Position numbers and translations under genes: made by a program
Notes under the pieces: generated by a model
Told to the model about the DNA's origin: nothing
Databases searched by the model: none
The model's input: the letters and a program-made list of their open reading frames with translations, nothing else
In this document: piece after piece, positions 1 to 6,513 of the stretch
Numbering within the stretch: the first letter of the stretch is position 1
How the letters are laid out: each line of letters opens with the position of its first letter
Source: an uncultured Chloroflexota bacterium
GTDB taxonomy: Bacteria > Chloroflexota > Dehalococcoidia > UBA3495
DNA: 31,636 bases
Reading direction: 5' to 3'
Assembly: GCA_913031095.1 (NCBI GenBank)
Contig: CAJWGH010000001.1
Location: forward strand, 1-31,636

Positions 1-29
1 CGGGGGTTCGAATCCTCCCGCTCCTGCCA
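1..29 (+). tRNA. tRNA 3' end (partial, cut by window edge)
   Basis: Only the T-arm and the 3' half of the acceptor stem are inside the window. The T-stem is 2-6 (GGGGG) pairing with 14-18 (CCTCC, one G-U), closing a 7-base loop TTCGAAT at 7-13. Bases 19-25 (CGCTCCT) are the 3' acceptor strand, G26 is the discriminator base and CCA is encoded at 27-29. The anticodon lies outside the window, so the isotype cannot be given. An integrase remnant lies about 200 bases downstream, which makes this 3' end a plausible attachment-site core. Confidence 0.9.
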
Positions 30-44
30 ACTTTTAGGCACAAA

Positions 45-82
45 GAAGCCCCGCAGATTTCGGTCTGCGGGGCTTCTCTTTT
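45..82 (+). terminator. Intrinsic terminator of the tRNA transcript
   Basis: A perfect 13-bp stem (45-57 with 64-76, GAAGCCCCGCAGA and its complement) closes a 6-base loop TTTCGG. It is followed by TCTTTT. It begins 15 bases after the tRNA CCA and would end the tRNA transcript. Confidence 0.92.
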
Positions 83-237
83 GGCCAGATTGCCAAACGT
101 CGACCAACGGTTTTGGTTTGCGTCGGCATTTTGGGCACCTTATCCTCTTATGGTTGGCAGTCCCATTCTTCTTCCGCTTCCGGTTTTGGGTCTCCCGAGA
201 ATATCACTAACAACAATCACACTCCCTCAGTCCTTAT

Positions 238-576
238 TTAGAACGGCCCAGCGGTATTGTTACCCACGAGCAATGATGTACACAACGGTATAGAGTCCCC
301 AGTTTTGCAATATCGAAAATCTAGATGCCTCTTCTGTCTGTTCTCCACAGCGACGGCCAACTCATCCTGCATATTGGGCAGAACCTGGGAATAGGTGTCC
401 AAGGTGATAATAACGCTGGAATGGCCCCGGGGGATCGCTACAACCTTTGGATTTATGCCAGCTTGCGATGCCATAGTCGCGAAAGCATGGCGCAAGCCGT
501 GGAAGATTAGCGGTAACATTTCCGGTTCTCTGATTAAGAAACAAAATTTTTCGGTGAGAGTGCCAGGCAGTAACAT
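238..576 (-). pseudogene. Tyrosine recombinase/integrase, C-terminal remnant
   Basis: The readable frame of about 112 residues carries only the C-terminal catalytic end of a phage-type tyrosine integrase. Visible parts are box II FHGLRH at residues 25-30 (H26, R29, H30), GHSS at 51-54 with the second His/Trp-position histidine H52, and the tyrosine motif LDTYSQVLP with nucleophile Y62. Full integrases of this family are about 350-400 residues. The core-binding domain and the first catalytic Arg are missing, and the text before residue 22 does not look like integrase. The usual RLGH is changed to IPRGH. It reads toward the tRNA, the usual orientation of an island integrase beside its attachment site. 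It cannot be active as it stands. The fragment from about 300 to 510 is the part with real family resemblance. Confidence 0.8.
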
Positions 577-581
577 CGACT

Positions 582-1430
582 CTAACGTGGTGGTCGAGTG
601 CGAAATCTCTTTGAACCCCTATACGCCAGAGCGAGGACTCCAACCAAGACTAAAATGACTGGCAAGAAAACCACGAGGCTGATGAGAAAGTCCGCAGCAT
701 GTTTCGAGAAAGAGATTAGATTCCGTATAGAACCCGCGAAGGAATTCCTAGGGTCCCATTTACTGCCAATAATCGATGTTTCTTCGATCATGTGCAAGTA
801 CAAGAAGGAATTGTCGGTTGTCTTGGTCAAGTAGCTAACGCGCCCCTCGAGACTATCTATTTCACCCCTGAGCCTCATGAGCTCTTTTTCCAACAGGATT
901 ATCTCCTCGATATTATCTGTTTCGGACAGCAATGAGAGAAACCGGCTTCCAGTTTCCTTCATTACATCCAATCTTGCCGTGACATCTATATATTCTTCAG
1001 TCACATCGTTCGAATTAACATTCTCGCTCTTAACCACGGACGCGATTTCTTTAATCTTTTCAAGTAACTCATAGAACAAGGATTTAGGTACCAATAAAGT
1101 TATATTCGCGTATGGTCTGCCTGCAGTTTCTAGGTTCGATTGTGTGACCCAACCCTTGTATGCCGTTACTAGACGTTGAACGCCAATGACGGCTTCATCC
1201 AATGATTGAACCTCTAGAGACAAACTCCCGCTTACCTGAACTCTGTCTCCATTAACGATGGGTGTAGTCTCGCCATCCTGTGAGTTGAATCCGCGCTGGG
1301 ACATGGCAGGAGCGGCTTCCGTTCGTCCTATTGAGATGCCACTCTCATCCAGACCGAAATCTGATTCATTCGAACACGCAACGAGGACCCCAAGGATTGG
1401 AAGTATGAGCGCAAAAACGATTGATTTCAT
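582..1430 (-). CDS. DUF4349-type lipoprotein with C-terminal membrane segment
   Basis: The 282-residue protein starts with a lipoprotein signal: a hydrophobic run, then LVAC with the lipidated Cys at 19, followed by an acidic, low-complexity linker to about residue 60. The core (about 60-235) has the DUF4349 pattern: a beta-rich start (VSGSLSLEVQSLDEA), a glycine/tryptophan segment (YKGWVTQSN), EEYIDVTARL, and a heptad-rich helix (ILLEKELMRLRGEIDSLEGR, about 175-200) likely to form a coiled coil. One transmembrane helix spans about 245-270 with a basic tail after it. This predicts an outer-face, membrane-held protein. The family has no well-defined function; some members are linked to envelope stress. 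No clear Shine-Dalgarno is visible, and a small inverted repeat (1433-1438 with 1446-1451) sits just before the start. The gene is A+T-rich compared with genes to the right. Confidence 0.85.
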   Translation of the reverse strand: MKSIVFALILPILGVLVACSNESDFGLDESGISIGRTEAAPAMSQRGFNSQDGETTPIVNGDRVQVSGSLSLEVQSLDEAVIGVQRLVTAYKGWVTQSNLETAGRPYANITLLVPKSLFYELLEKIKEIASVVKSENVNSNDVTEEYIDVTARLDVMKETGSRFLSLLSETDNIEEIILLEKELMRLRGEIDSLEGRVSYLTKTTDNSFLYLHMIEETSIIGSKWDPRNSFAGSIRNLISFSKHAADFLISLVVFLPVILVLVGVLALAYRGSKRFRTRPPR

Positions 1431-1432
1431 TT

Positions 1433-1451
1433 GTAGAGTATGTCGCTCTAC
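1433..1451 (-). promoter_or_regulatory. Small inverted repeat in the leader of the lipoprotein gene
   Basis: GTAGAG (1433-1438) and CTCTAC (1446-1451) form a 6-bp stem with a 7-base loop directly upstream of the start codon at 1430. It could be an operator or a leader hairpin that affects ribosome access. It is short enough to be chance. Confidence 0.25.
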
Positions 1452-1547
1452 CTAAGACGCCGGTCAATTTGGATCGCGGAAAGAAAGTTTAACATCTAGT
1501 TATGTGACTCATAAATCCCTTAAATATTAGGGTATTATTCTGGTCTA

Positions 1548-1588
1548 GGCACAAAAGCTTGACAGAACAACTTCCTGCGTGCTAGAAT
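1548..1588 (+). promoter_or_regulatory. Cassette A promoter (sigma70-like, extended -10)
   Basis: A consensus -35 TTGACA (1559-1564) and a -10 TAGAAT (1583-1588) are 18 bases apart. TGC just before the -10 makes it an extended -10 element. GGCACAAA at 1548-1555 lies 3 bases before the -35. The same octamer, the same 3-base gap, the same 18-base spacer and the same TGC occur in cassette B, so the layout is conserved rather than accidental. Confidence 0.75.
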
Positions 1589-1592
1589 AGCC

Positions 1593-1629
1593 GAGCGTTT
1601 TCACAAATTACTGAAGGCGCTCTTTTTTT
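1593..1629 (+). ncRNA. Cassette A: candidate tiny hairpin RNA with its own terminator tract
   Basis: Starting only 4 bases after the -10 hexamer, 1593-1603 (GAGCGTTTTCA) pairs with 1612-1622 (TGAAGGCGCTC) in an 11-bp stem containing two G-U pairs. The stem closes the loop CAAATTAC (1604-1611) and is followed by seven T (1623-1629). Transcription from the promoter would start at or inside the hairpin base, giving an RNA of about 35-40 nt, or about 90 nt if it reads through to the second terminator. There is no open reading frame. It matches no RNA family I recognise. A near-identical copy with pairing-preserving changes lies at 25888-25924 on the other strand. Confidence 0.55.
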
Positions 1630-1646
1630 GCCCGGCGTTAAAGATG

Positions 1647-1682
1647 AAGAAAGCCCCCTCGTTTGAGGGGGCTTTCTTGTTT
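1647..1682 (+). terminator. Cassette A second intrinsic terminator
   Basis: GAAAGCCCCCTC (1649-1660) pairs perfectly with 1665-1676 around the tetraloop GTTT, and A1647-A1648 extend it by pairing with T1677-T1678. It ends in CTTGTTTC. It lies 17 bases after the T7 tract of the first hairpin. Cassette B has a GC-rich hairpin in the equivalent place. Confidence 0.85.
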
Positions 1683-1962
1683 CAGGGACACCCCCATCGG
1701 GAATGTGCCGGGGGTGGGAGTGTGTTCACCGCGTGCAGCGGCGGCCCCAGCTTTGGGCCGTCTGGTTTTTCTTCTGGGACGTGGAACTTAGTTTGGAACT
1801 TTGGAATATAATTTCGGGCATATCTGGGTTCGACGATTAGCAATAATCTTCCCAAATGAGGGATGTGTAATGCCCTGTCAACGAAATTTGTCCCTGCCCG
1901 ATAAAAATACAGTCGTAAATCCAGTACATTTAACTTAGCCCATACTTCGAGGAGGGTATTCC
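1683..1962. other. Non-coding stretch before the decarboxylase-like gene
   Basis: I see no convincing gene here. CACCCCC (1689-1695) and GGGGGTG (1710-1716) can form a 7-bp hairpin shortly after the cassette A terminator. The right end supplies the ribosome-binding site (GAGGAGGG, about 7 bases before the ATG at 1963). No clear -35/-10 pair is recognisable for the downstream gene. Confidence 0.5.
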
Positions 1963-2886
1963 ATGCCAGATCTCTCTCTGCAAACGGCCATGGTTAGTTA
2001 CGGACATACTAAACCGTTAATTGATGGCACTGTAAATTCAGACCGGGTAAACCTAGTCCATGTGCCGGTCTCCCCGATCCCAACCGCTTTCCGCCGTATG
2101 GTCCGGGGGCTTGAGTACGATGTATCCGAGATGGCCATGTCGACTTACTTGTGCGCGTTGGCCCACGACAAACCAATAACCGCCTTCCCTGCGTTCGTGC
2201 TGCGCCGTTTTGAACACGACGAGATCTCCTACAACACCAAGTCTGGAATCGAGTCACCCGCTGACTTAAAAGACCGAAGAGTTGGCCTGCGTAGCTATAC
2301 GTTCACGCCAGGAGTATGGGCACGGGGGATTCTCAGTGACGCCTACGGAGTTGATTCCAGCCAGGTTACCTGGGTTTTGTATGGCGATGAACACGTGGAG
2401 GAATATAAAGCCCCTGATAACGTTATTCCCGCTTCCGAGGGCAGCGATATGGTTGCGGATTTGCTGTCAGGCAAGATTGATGCGGCTATTCGTCCAGGAG
2501 AAGTAGACTCCCCAGACATCAAGCCTTTGATTGCCAATGCGGATGAAGCAGCTCAGGATTATTTCCTGCAAACGGGTGTGTACCCCATCAGCCACGCGAT
2601 GGTGGTCAAAAACGAACTCCTCGAAAGCCATCCCTGGCTAGCCGACGAGCTGTACAGCTTGTTCAAAGCTGGTAAGGAGCAATACCTACAGCACCTGAAT
2701 ACTGCCAACAACCTTGACCCGGCAGACCAGGCCATGTCCCGCATGAAACAGATAATCGGTGCAGATCCGATTCCTTATGGGCTCGAAGCCAACAGGGAAT
2801 CCCTTCAAGCTTTTATGAACTTCAACGTCCAGCAAGGGATTATCTCTGAACCTTTCAAATGGGAAGATATATTTCTACCCGTTTGA
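1963..2886 (+). CDS. 4,5-dihydroxyphthalate decarboxylase-like protein
   Basis: The 307-residue protein has the two-lobed periplasmic-binding-protein fold used by the 4,5-dihydroxyphthalate decarboxylase family. Signature stretches are YGHTKPLIDGTV near the start, the YDVSEMAMSTYL motif (about 54-65), FPAFVLRRFEHDEISYN (about 77-93), the LKDRRVGLRSYTFTPGVWARG block (about 103-122) and LLSGKIDAAI (about 169-178). There is no signal peptide, which favours a cytoplasmic enzyme over a transporter subunit. The known enzyme converts 4,5-dihydroxyphthalate to protocatechuate, but many relatives of unknown substrate share the fold, so the exact substrate is open. A strong GAGGAGGG ribosome-binding site fixes the start. 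The neighbouring ring-hydroxylating dioxygenase genes support a role in aromatic acid breakdown. Confidence 0.75.
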   Translation: MPDLSLQTAMVSYGHTKPLIDGTVNSDRVNLVHVPVSPIPTAFRRMVRGLEYDVSEMAMSTYLCALAHDKPITAFPAFVLRRFEHDEISYNTKSGIESPADLKDRRVGLRSYTFTPGVWARGILSDAYGVDSSQVTWVLYGDEHVEEYKAPDNVIPASEGSDMVADLLSGKIDAAIRPGEVDSPDIKPLIANADEAAQDYFLQTGVYPISHAMVVKNELLESHPWLADELYSLFKAGKEQYLQHLNTANNLDPADQAMSRMKQIIGADPIPYGLEANRESLQAFMNFNVQQGIISEPFKWEDIFLPV

Positions 2887-3194
2887 TTACTTCAGTCTCG
2901 CATCAGTAACATTTACCTGATATCCAAACTTCAAAATCACAGAGTTCCACATTGCGTCTCAGTTGGCTGGCCTCTGCAAACGAAATCTCACGGAAAGGAA
3001 CGCGCCGAATAAGGTTTTGTCTACGGTTTCAGACGATAGACCTAGTCACGCGATGTTCATCACCGAGAAGCATCTCACTTTAAGAGGCTCTTCCAGCACC
3101 CTTGGCTTAAGAGTCTCCTCGAAATAGATAGGAACGTCATTTCACTCCAGGACGCCCGAGACGGGTCAGTCATTTGCACGACTATCCGTACTCG
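2887..3194. other. Non-coding stretch between convergent genes
   Basis: No gene, and no intrinsic terminator with a T tract, is visible. An imperfect direct repeat TTAAGAGGCTC (3080-3090) / TTAAGAGTCTC (3107-3117) is the only local structure seen; it could be chance. Confidence 0.4.
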
Positions 3195-4403
3195 TCAAGC
3201 TTTGAGCGCTGTTTCCCAAGCTTCTTGAGTCGCTATGTCTTGGGTCCATGGGCGCATCACTGCAGAGGACCGAGCGTCACGATAATAGCGTTCCAACGGA
3301 TGTTTCTTGAGCATGGACCGACCACCGCAGATTCTAATTGCTTCGCCGGTTAGCTGCACCGCGCCTCGTTGGATTTGGACATGCGCCGCCCGCGCACGTT
3401 GGACGCATTCGACCGATGGATCCAATCGTTGCTCTGATATAGCTCTGTAATACAACGCTCTGGCAGACTCCAGAGTAAACAGCATCTCAGCCAGCGCGAC
3501 GCCGTTTGTCGGAGTAAAGTCACGAATGCCTGTCATCTCCCGCGTTCGGTCGGTTAGGTAGGAAATTGTGAATTCGTATGCTGCTTGCATGAGTCCTAAG
3601 AACACAGCGGAAAACGTGATAAATATATGTGGTTGACGTTGGTACAACTGTCCGAAAACACCCGTTGGTAAGATCTCATCATCGAACGAAGCCCTGACAT
3701 CGTTAAGGGTCATGTCTCGACTAACGGTTGCGCGCATCCCTAACGGATCCCAATCGCCGGTAAAACTAACACCGGGTGCGTGCTTGCTGATTGATAGATA
3801 CATGGTCCGGTTTTGCCATGGGCCATCATCCATCAAAAGCGCTGGGGTGGCGTAATAATCCGCAGCGCCCGCTGAGGACACGAAAAACTTTCGTCCGTTA
3901 ATCAAATACCCGTCATCTACTCGGTTAGCTGTAGTCCCGAAACGACGGCCTCCAACATTAAGTTGGTCTTCGAGACCAGACTCTATTGGCTCGCTATGTG
4001 GTTGCCCATAGAAGACTCCGTTTTCAACAACTTCGTTGTACCGTCGGGCACTAAGGAGTTTGTGGCGTGTTACTACATCAGACGGTAGATCTAGGCCATC
4101 CATCAGAGGGCCCATCATAAGCATAGCCAGACAATGCATGTTAAACGTGAGAGCGGTAGCAGCATTTCCTTGAGCCAATTGTTCGGCGACTAAGCAATAC
4201 GTCTCAAAATCCGCACCATGGCCTCCATACTCCTTAGGGACGCATAGCCCTAACAGACCAGAAGCTTTCAAGTCCTGATAATCTTCAAATGGAAACACGG
4301 CGTCGTTGTCTAGAGTGGAGGCACGTGGAGCGAAACATTCCACTGCGAGTTGGCGAGCTAAATCTATCAGGGCCCGTTGGTTAGGAGATAGATGGAAGTC
4401 CAT
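3195..4403 (-). CDS. Acyl-CoA-dehydrogenase-fold flavoprotein (possible flavin monooxygenase)
   Basis: The 402-residue protein shows the full acyl-CoA dehydrogenase architecture: an N-terminal helical domain with the GLLGLCVPKEYGGHGADF block (about 50-67), a middle beta domain with the GYLINGRKFFVSSAG stretch (about 165-180) and DPLGMRATVSRD (about 218-229), and a C-terminal helical bundle ending in ICGGRSMLKKHPLERYYRDARS. In true acyl-CoA dehydrogenases the last block continues with a catalytic-Glu motif of the YEG type; here it reads AVMRPWTQDIA, with no Glu at that place. That fits the flavin-monooxygenase or otherwise non-dehydrogenase members of the superfamily (DszC-like) better, but this is inference. 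A ribosome-binding site (AAGGA) precedes the ATG. It is 31 bases downstream of the dioxygenase beta gene on the same strand, so it is probably co-transcribed and acts on the same aromatic substrate path. Confidence 0.8.
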   Translation of the reverse strand: MDFHLSPNQRALIDLARQLAVECFAPRASTLDNDAVFPFEDYQDLKASGLLGLCVPKEYGGHGADFETYCLVAEQLAQGNAATALTFNMHCLAMLMMGPLMDGLDLPSDVVTRHKLLSARRYNEVVENGVFYGQPHSEPIESGLEDQLNVGGRRFGTTANRVDDGYLINGRKFFVSSAGAADYYATPALLMDDGPWQNRTMYLSISKHAPGVSFTGDWDPLGMRATVSRDMTLNDVRASFDDEILPTGVFGQLYQRQPHIFITFSAVFLGLMQAAYEFTISYLTDRTREMTGIRDFTPTNGVALAEMLFTLESARALYYRAISEQRLDPSVECVQRARAAHVQIQRGAVQLTGEAIRICGGRSMLKKHPLERYYRDARSSAVMRPWTQDIATQEAWETALKA

Positions 4404-4434
4404 TAAGTAATCCTTCGCAAGGACTTGATTACGG

Positions 4435-4968
4435 CTAGAAGAAGACGCTTAGGTTCTTCGCCAAAATCACATTGGAATCTAAAACTATGACACGTTTATA
4501 GATTTTCCATCGGCCGTCTTCTTTCCTGAGATGGTCTTCCCTACTACCGGAAAACAGGTTTTCATCAGTTTCATGGTGTGACCTATAAAGAATAAATGCG
4601 GTCTTAGATCGGATATCACCATTTGGTAACTGTTCAACCACTAAATTACCTATGATATGCCGTGTCCTCGACGGTGGATCTTCTGCCCATGCCATGCCGG
4701 TATCCAAACGAGCAACTCTCATGGACAGGTAGGTCTTGTCGTCTTCGAAGATGGCTAGATCTCCAACAGACGACAACTCTTGGGATATATCTTGACGGCC
4801 CACGTTCAGCCTGCGCGGCATGAAATAGAACACGTCTTCTGTGAATATATCAAGCCACTCGTCAAATTTCCTATCGTCGAGCAACCATGACTCACTGATG
4901 TAGAACTGCATCAGTTCCAACCAGAGCTCGTGCTGGGCATTTTGTCGATTTGGTTGTTGGCCTGCCAT
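4435..4968 (-). CDS. Ring-hydroxylating dioxygenase beta subunit
   Basis: At 177 residues this matches the small (beta) subunit of aromatic-ring-hydroxylating dioxygenases, an NTF2-like fold that packs against the catalytic alpha subunit. Typical features are the N-terminal helix FYISESWLLDDRKFDEWLDIF, the EDVFYFMPRR strand, SRTRHIIGNLVVE in the middle and the C-terminal EDGRWKIYKRVIVLDSNV. It has no catalytic metal residues, as expected. A good ribosome-binding site (AGGGGT, 6 bases before ATG) sets the start. It lies 62 bases after the alpha gene and 31 before the flavoprotein gene, all on the same strand, giving an alpha-beta-flavoprotein operon. Confidence 0.93.
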   Translation of the reverse strand: MAGQQPNRQNAQHELWLELMQFYISESWLLDDRKFDEWLDIFTEDVFYFMPRRLNVGRQDISQELSSVGDLAIFEDDKTYLSMRVARLDTGMAWAEDPPSRTRHIIGNLVVEQLPNGDIRSKTAFILYRSHHETDENLFSGSREDHLRKEDGRWKIYKRVIVLDSNVILAKNLSVFF

Positions 4969-5030
4969 ACTTACCCCTAAGGCTCTTAAGGCTCGGCATT
5001 TGAGTTCATAGGTTAATACTGGTTTTAAAT

Positions 5031-6365
5031 TCAGGATTCCATTGTGGCAGTACCTTCAAACGCAGCCGTGATGGGTTCTATGGGAATCTCGCTCCAATTA
5101 CTTGCGTTCATGAATTGTTCCCAACGGCGATAGAAATGTCTCTGATTGTTTTCAGAAGTGTAGCGCTCGGAAACTATCCCTGGGAATTGAGGGTCGGATC
5201 CAGCGCGGCCTATTCCCATCGACAAATCTTGTGGGAATTTTCGTGAAAGTGGGGTCAAGCTGGATCTTGTCACGCCTCTCCAATTATCCATATCGTCTTG
5301 TTCAAACATTCCGGATACCCCGTTGTAGTTACCACTGCCCATGCGAAGAGCGCGTTTAAGCTCGCTTGGCATCCCTTTTTCAAGGATTACAAAATGCCAG
5401 AATTCCGTCTCTAACGGACCGCGTGGGTGTGCCAATCGTAGTCCCAAAACTCCGTTTGGGAACAGACTATGATTACCGAGTTGAAGCTGTCCAGCGCGGA
5501 GGCCCCCTAGTCTCCTTTCGGCTTCTGGCAATGTAGAGCGGTAATATTCTTCAAATAATGCCCTGTTTCCTTGTGTAACGCCGTGAGTTTGACGAGGTTG
5601 GTCGGGACGCTCAAGGAACCTCATGGTCATAGAATGGCCGTTTATCGATAAATGTTTGCTGGGGGATTCAAACTGTTGTTCATGAGTCAGCCTCGGTATG
5701 CCTAATTGGCGTGCTTGTACCAATATTGTGGAGAGATGTGTAGTAGGCACGTGATAATTATCAGAGCAATTATCGACGGCTGTTTTCCAGTTGAGCGGCT
5801 CTATCCATTTTATCGGACCTAAGGCTTCGGTACCAGAATCTAACCTATTAAAGGCAACATCTAAGCACCATCTAGCGTCTCCCAGATACGCTTCTAATGA
5901 AGGGGCCCCTTTGTCCCAATTCGCAAAAACTATCCCGGCGTAGGTCTCTACTCGAGCTTCTATTAGGCCCAACCCGTCTCTGTCCAAGGCGCCATAATAG
6001 GCTTCCTCTTCTCCCGGCACATATTCAAGAAAGCCTTGATTAGAATACGTCCACCCATGGTATCCGCAGACGTAATTGTTAGAATTTCCTATGTCGGCGC
6101 GTACTATCCGATTCCCCCTATGTCGGCACATGTTTAAAAACGCCCTAAGCCGATTGTTTGCATCCCGAGTCAAGATGACTGGATCTTCACCCATATAGGT
6201 GTGAAAGAAATCGTTCACTTTTGGAATTAAGCTTTCATGACCTATCATTAGCCAGGAACGTCCAAAGATCCTTTCAAGTTCTTCTTGATAAATAACTTCA
6301 TTCGAAAAGATCTCTGAGTTGAGTTTTCCTGTTGCCAAGTCGATCGCGTTGTACTTCTTTTCCAT
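5031..6365 (-). CDS. Rieske ring-hydroxylating dioxygenase alpha (catalytic) subunit
   Basis: This 444-residue protein is a complete oxygenase large subunit. The Rieske [2Fe-2S] site is C80-x-H82 ... C100-x-x-H103 (CRHRGN and CGYHGW). The catalytic domain has the mononuclear iron site with DNCSDNYHVPTTH: bridging D202, ligands H205 and H210, and a third ligand expected at D357 or D358 in the EQDDMDNW block. Such enzymes add both atoms of O2 to an aromatic ring, giving a cis-dihydrodiol or, with leaving groups, a catechol. They need a ferredoxin and/or reductase, and none is encoded nearby. The substrate cannot be read from sequence; the family resemblance is general (biphenyl/benzoate/cumate-type two-subunit oxygenases). 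AAGGAG lies about 13 bases before the ATG. The gene is transcribed divergently from the hydrolase gene. Confidence 0.95.
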   Translation of the reverse strand: MEKKYNAIDLATGKLNSEIFSNEVIYQEELERIFGRSWLMIGHESLIPKVNDFFHTYMGEDPVILTRDANNRLRAFLNMCRHRGNRIVRADIGNSNNYVCGYHGWTYSNQGFLEYVPGEEEAYYGALDRDGLGLIEARVETYAGIVFANWDKGAPSLEAYLGDARWCLDVAFNRLDSGTEALGPIKWIEPLNWKTAVDNCSDNYHVPTTHLSTILVQARQLGIPRLTHEQQFESPSKHLSINGHSMTMRFLERPDQPRQTHGVTQGNRALFEEYYRSTLPEAERRLGGLRAGQLQLGNHSLFPNGVLGLRLAHPRGPLETEFWHFVILEKGMPSELKRALRMGSGNYNGVSGMFEQDDMDNWRGVTRSSLTPLSRKFPQDLSMGIGRAGSDPQFPGIVSERYTSENNQRHFYRRWEQFMNASNWSEIPIEPITAAFEGTATMES

Positions 6366-6422
6366 CTGAGCGAAATTGCTCCTTGGGATGTCGGATACGC
6401 ATATAGATAAGGAATATGCTCA

Positions 6423-6445
6423 CGGTATGGTGTTATGTTATACCG
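6423..6445. promoter_or_regulatory. Inverted repeat in the divergent dioxygenase/hydrolase promoter region
   Basis: CGGTAT (6423-6428) and ATACCG (6440-6445) are perfect inverted arms 11 bases apart, a spacing suited to a dimeric repressor or activator. On the - strand a TTGACC (6445-6450) overlaps one arm and could be a -35 for the dioxygenase operon. The hexamer 17 bases further on (TACCGT) is a poor -10, so the promoter call is weak. No regulator gene is adjacent. Confidence 0.4.
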
Positions 6446-6478
6446 GTCAAGTAGGCGTGTCAGGGCGGTAACAACGTT

Positions 6479-6493
6479 ATTACATCTTGTAAT
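6479..6493. promoter_or_regulatory. Second inverted repeat, candidate operator of the hydrolase gene
   Basis: ATTACA-TCT-TGTAAT is a perfect 6-3-6 palindrome centred 28 bases before the hydrolase ATG at 6514. Its position between the two divergent genes suits a repressor site. The short arms mean chance is not excluded. Confidence 0.4.
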
Positions 6494-6513
6494 CCGTGGA
6501 GCAATAAACCTTC

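Noticed and set aside
1593..1629. Cassette A as a CRISPR repeat, riboswitch or attenuator of the downstream gene
   Set aside because: There is only one copy locally with no spacers. The transcript starts at the hairpin so there is no leader for an aptamer or leader peptide, and a second terminator separates it from the gene at 1963.
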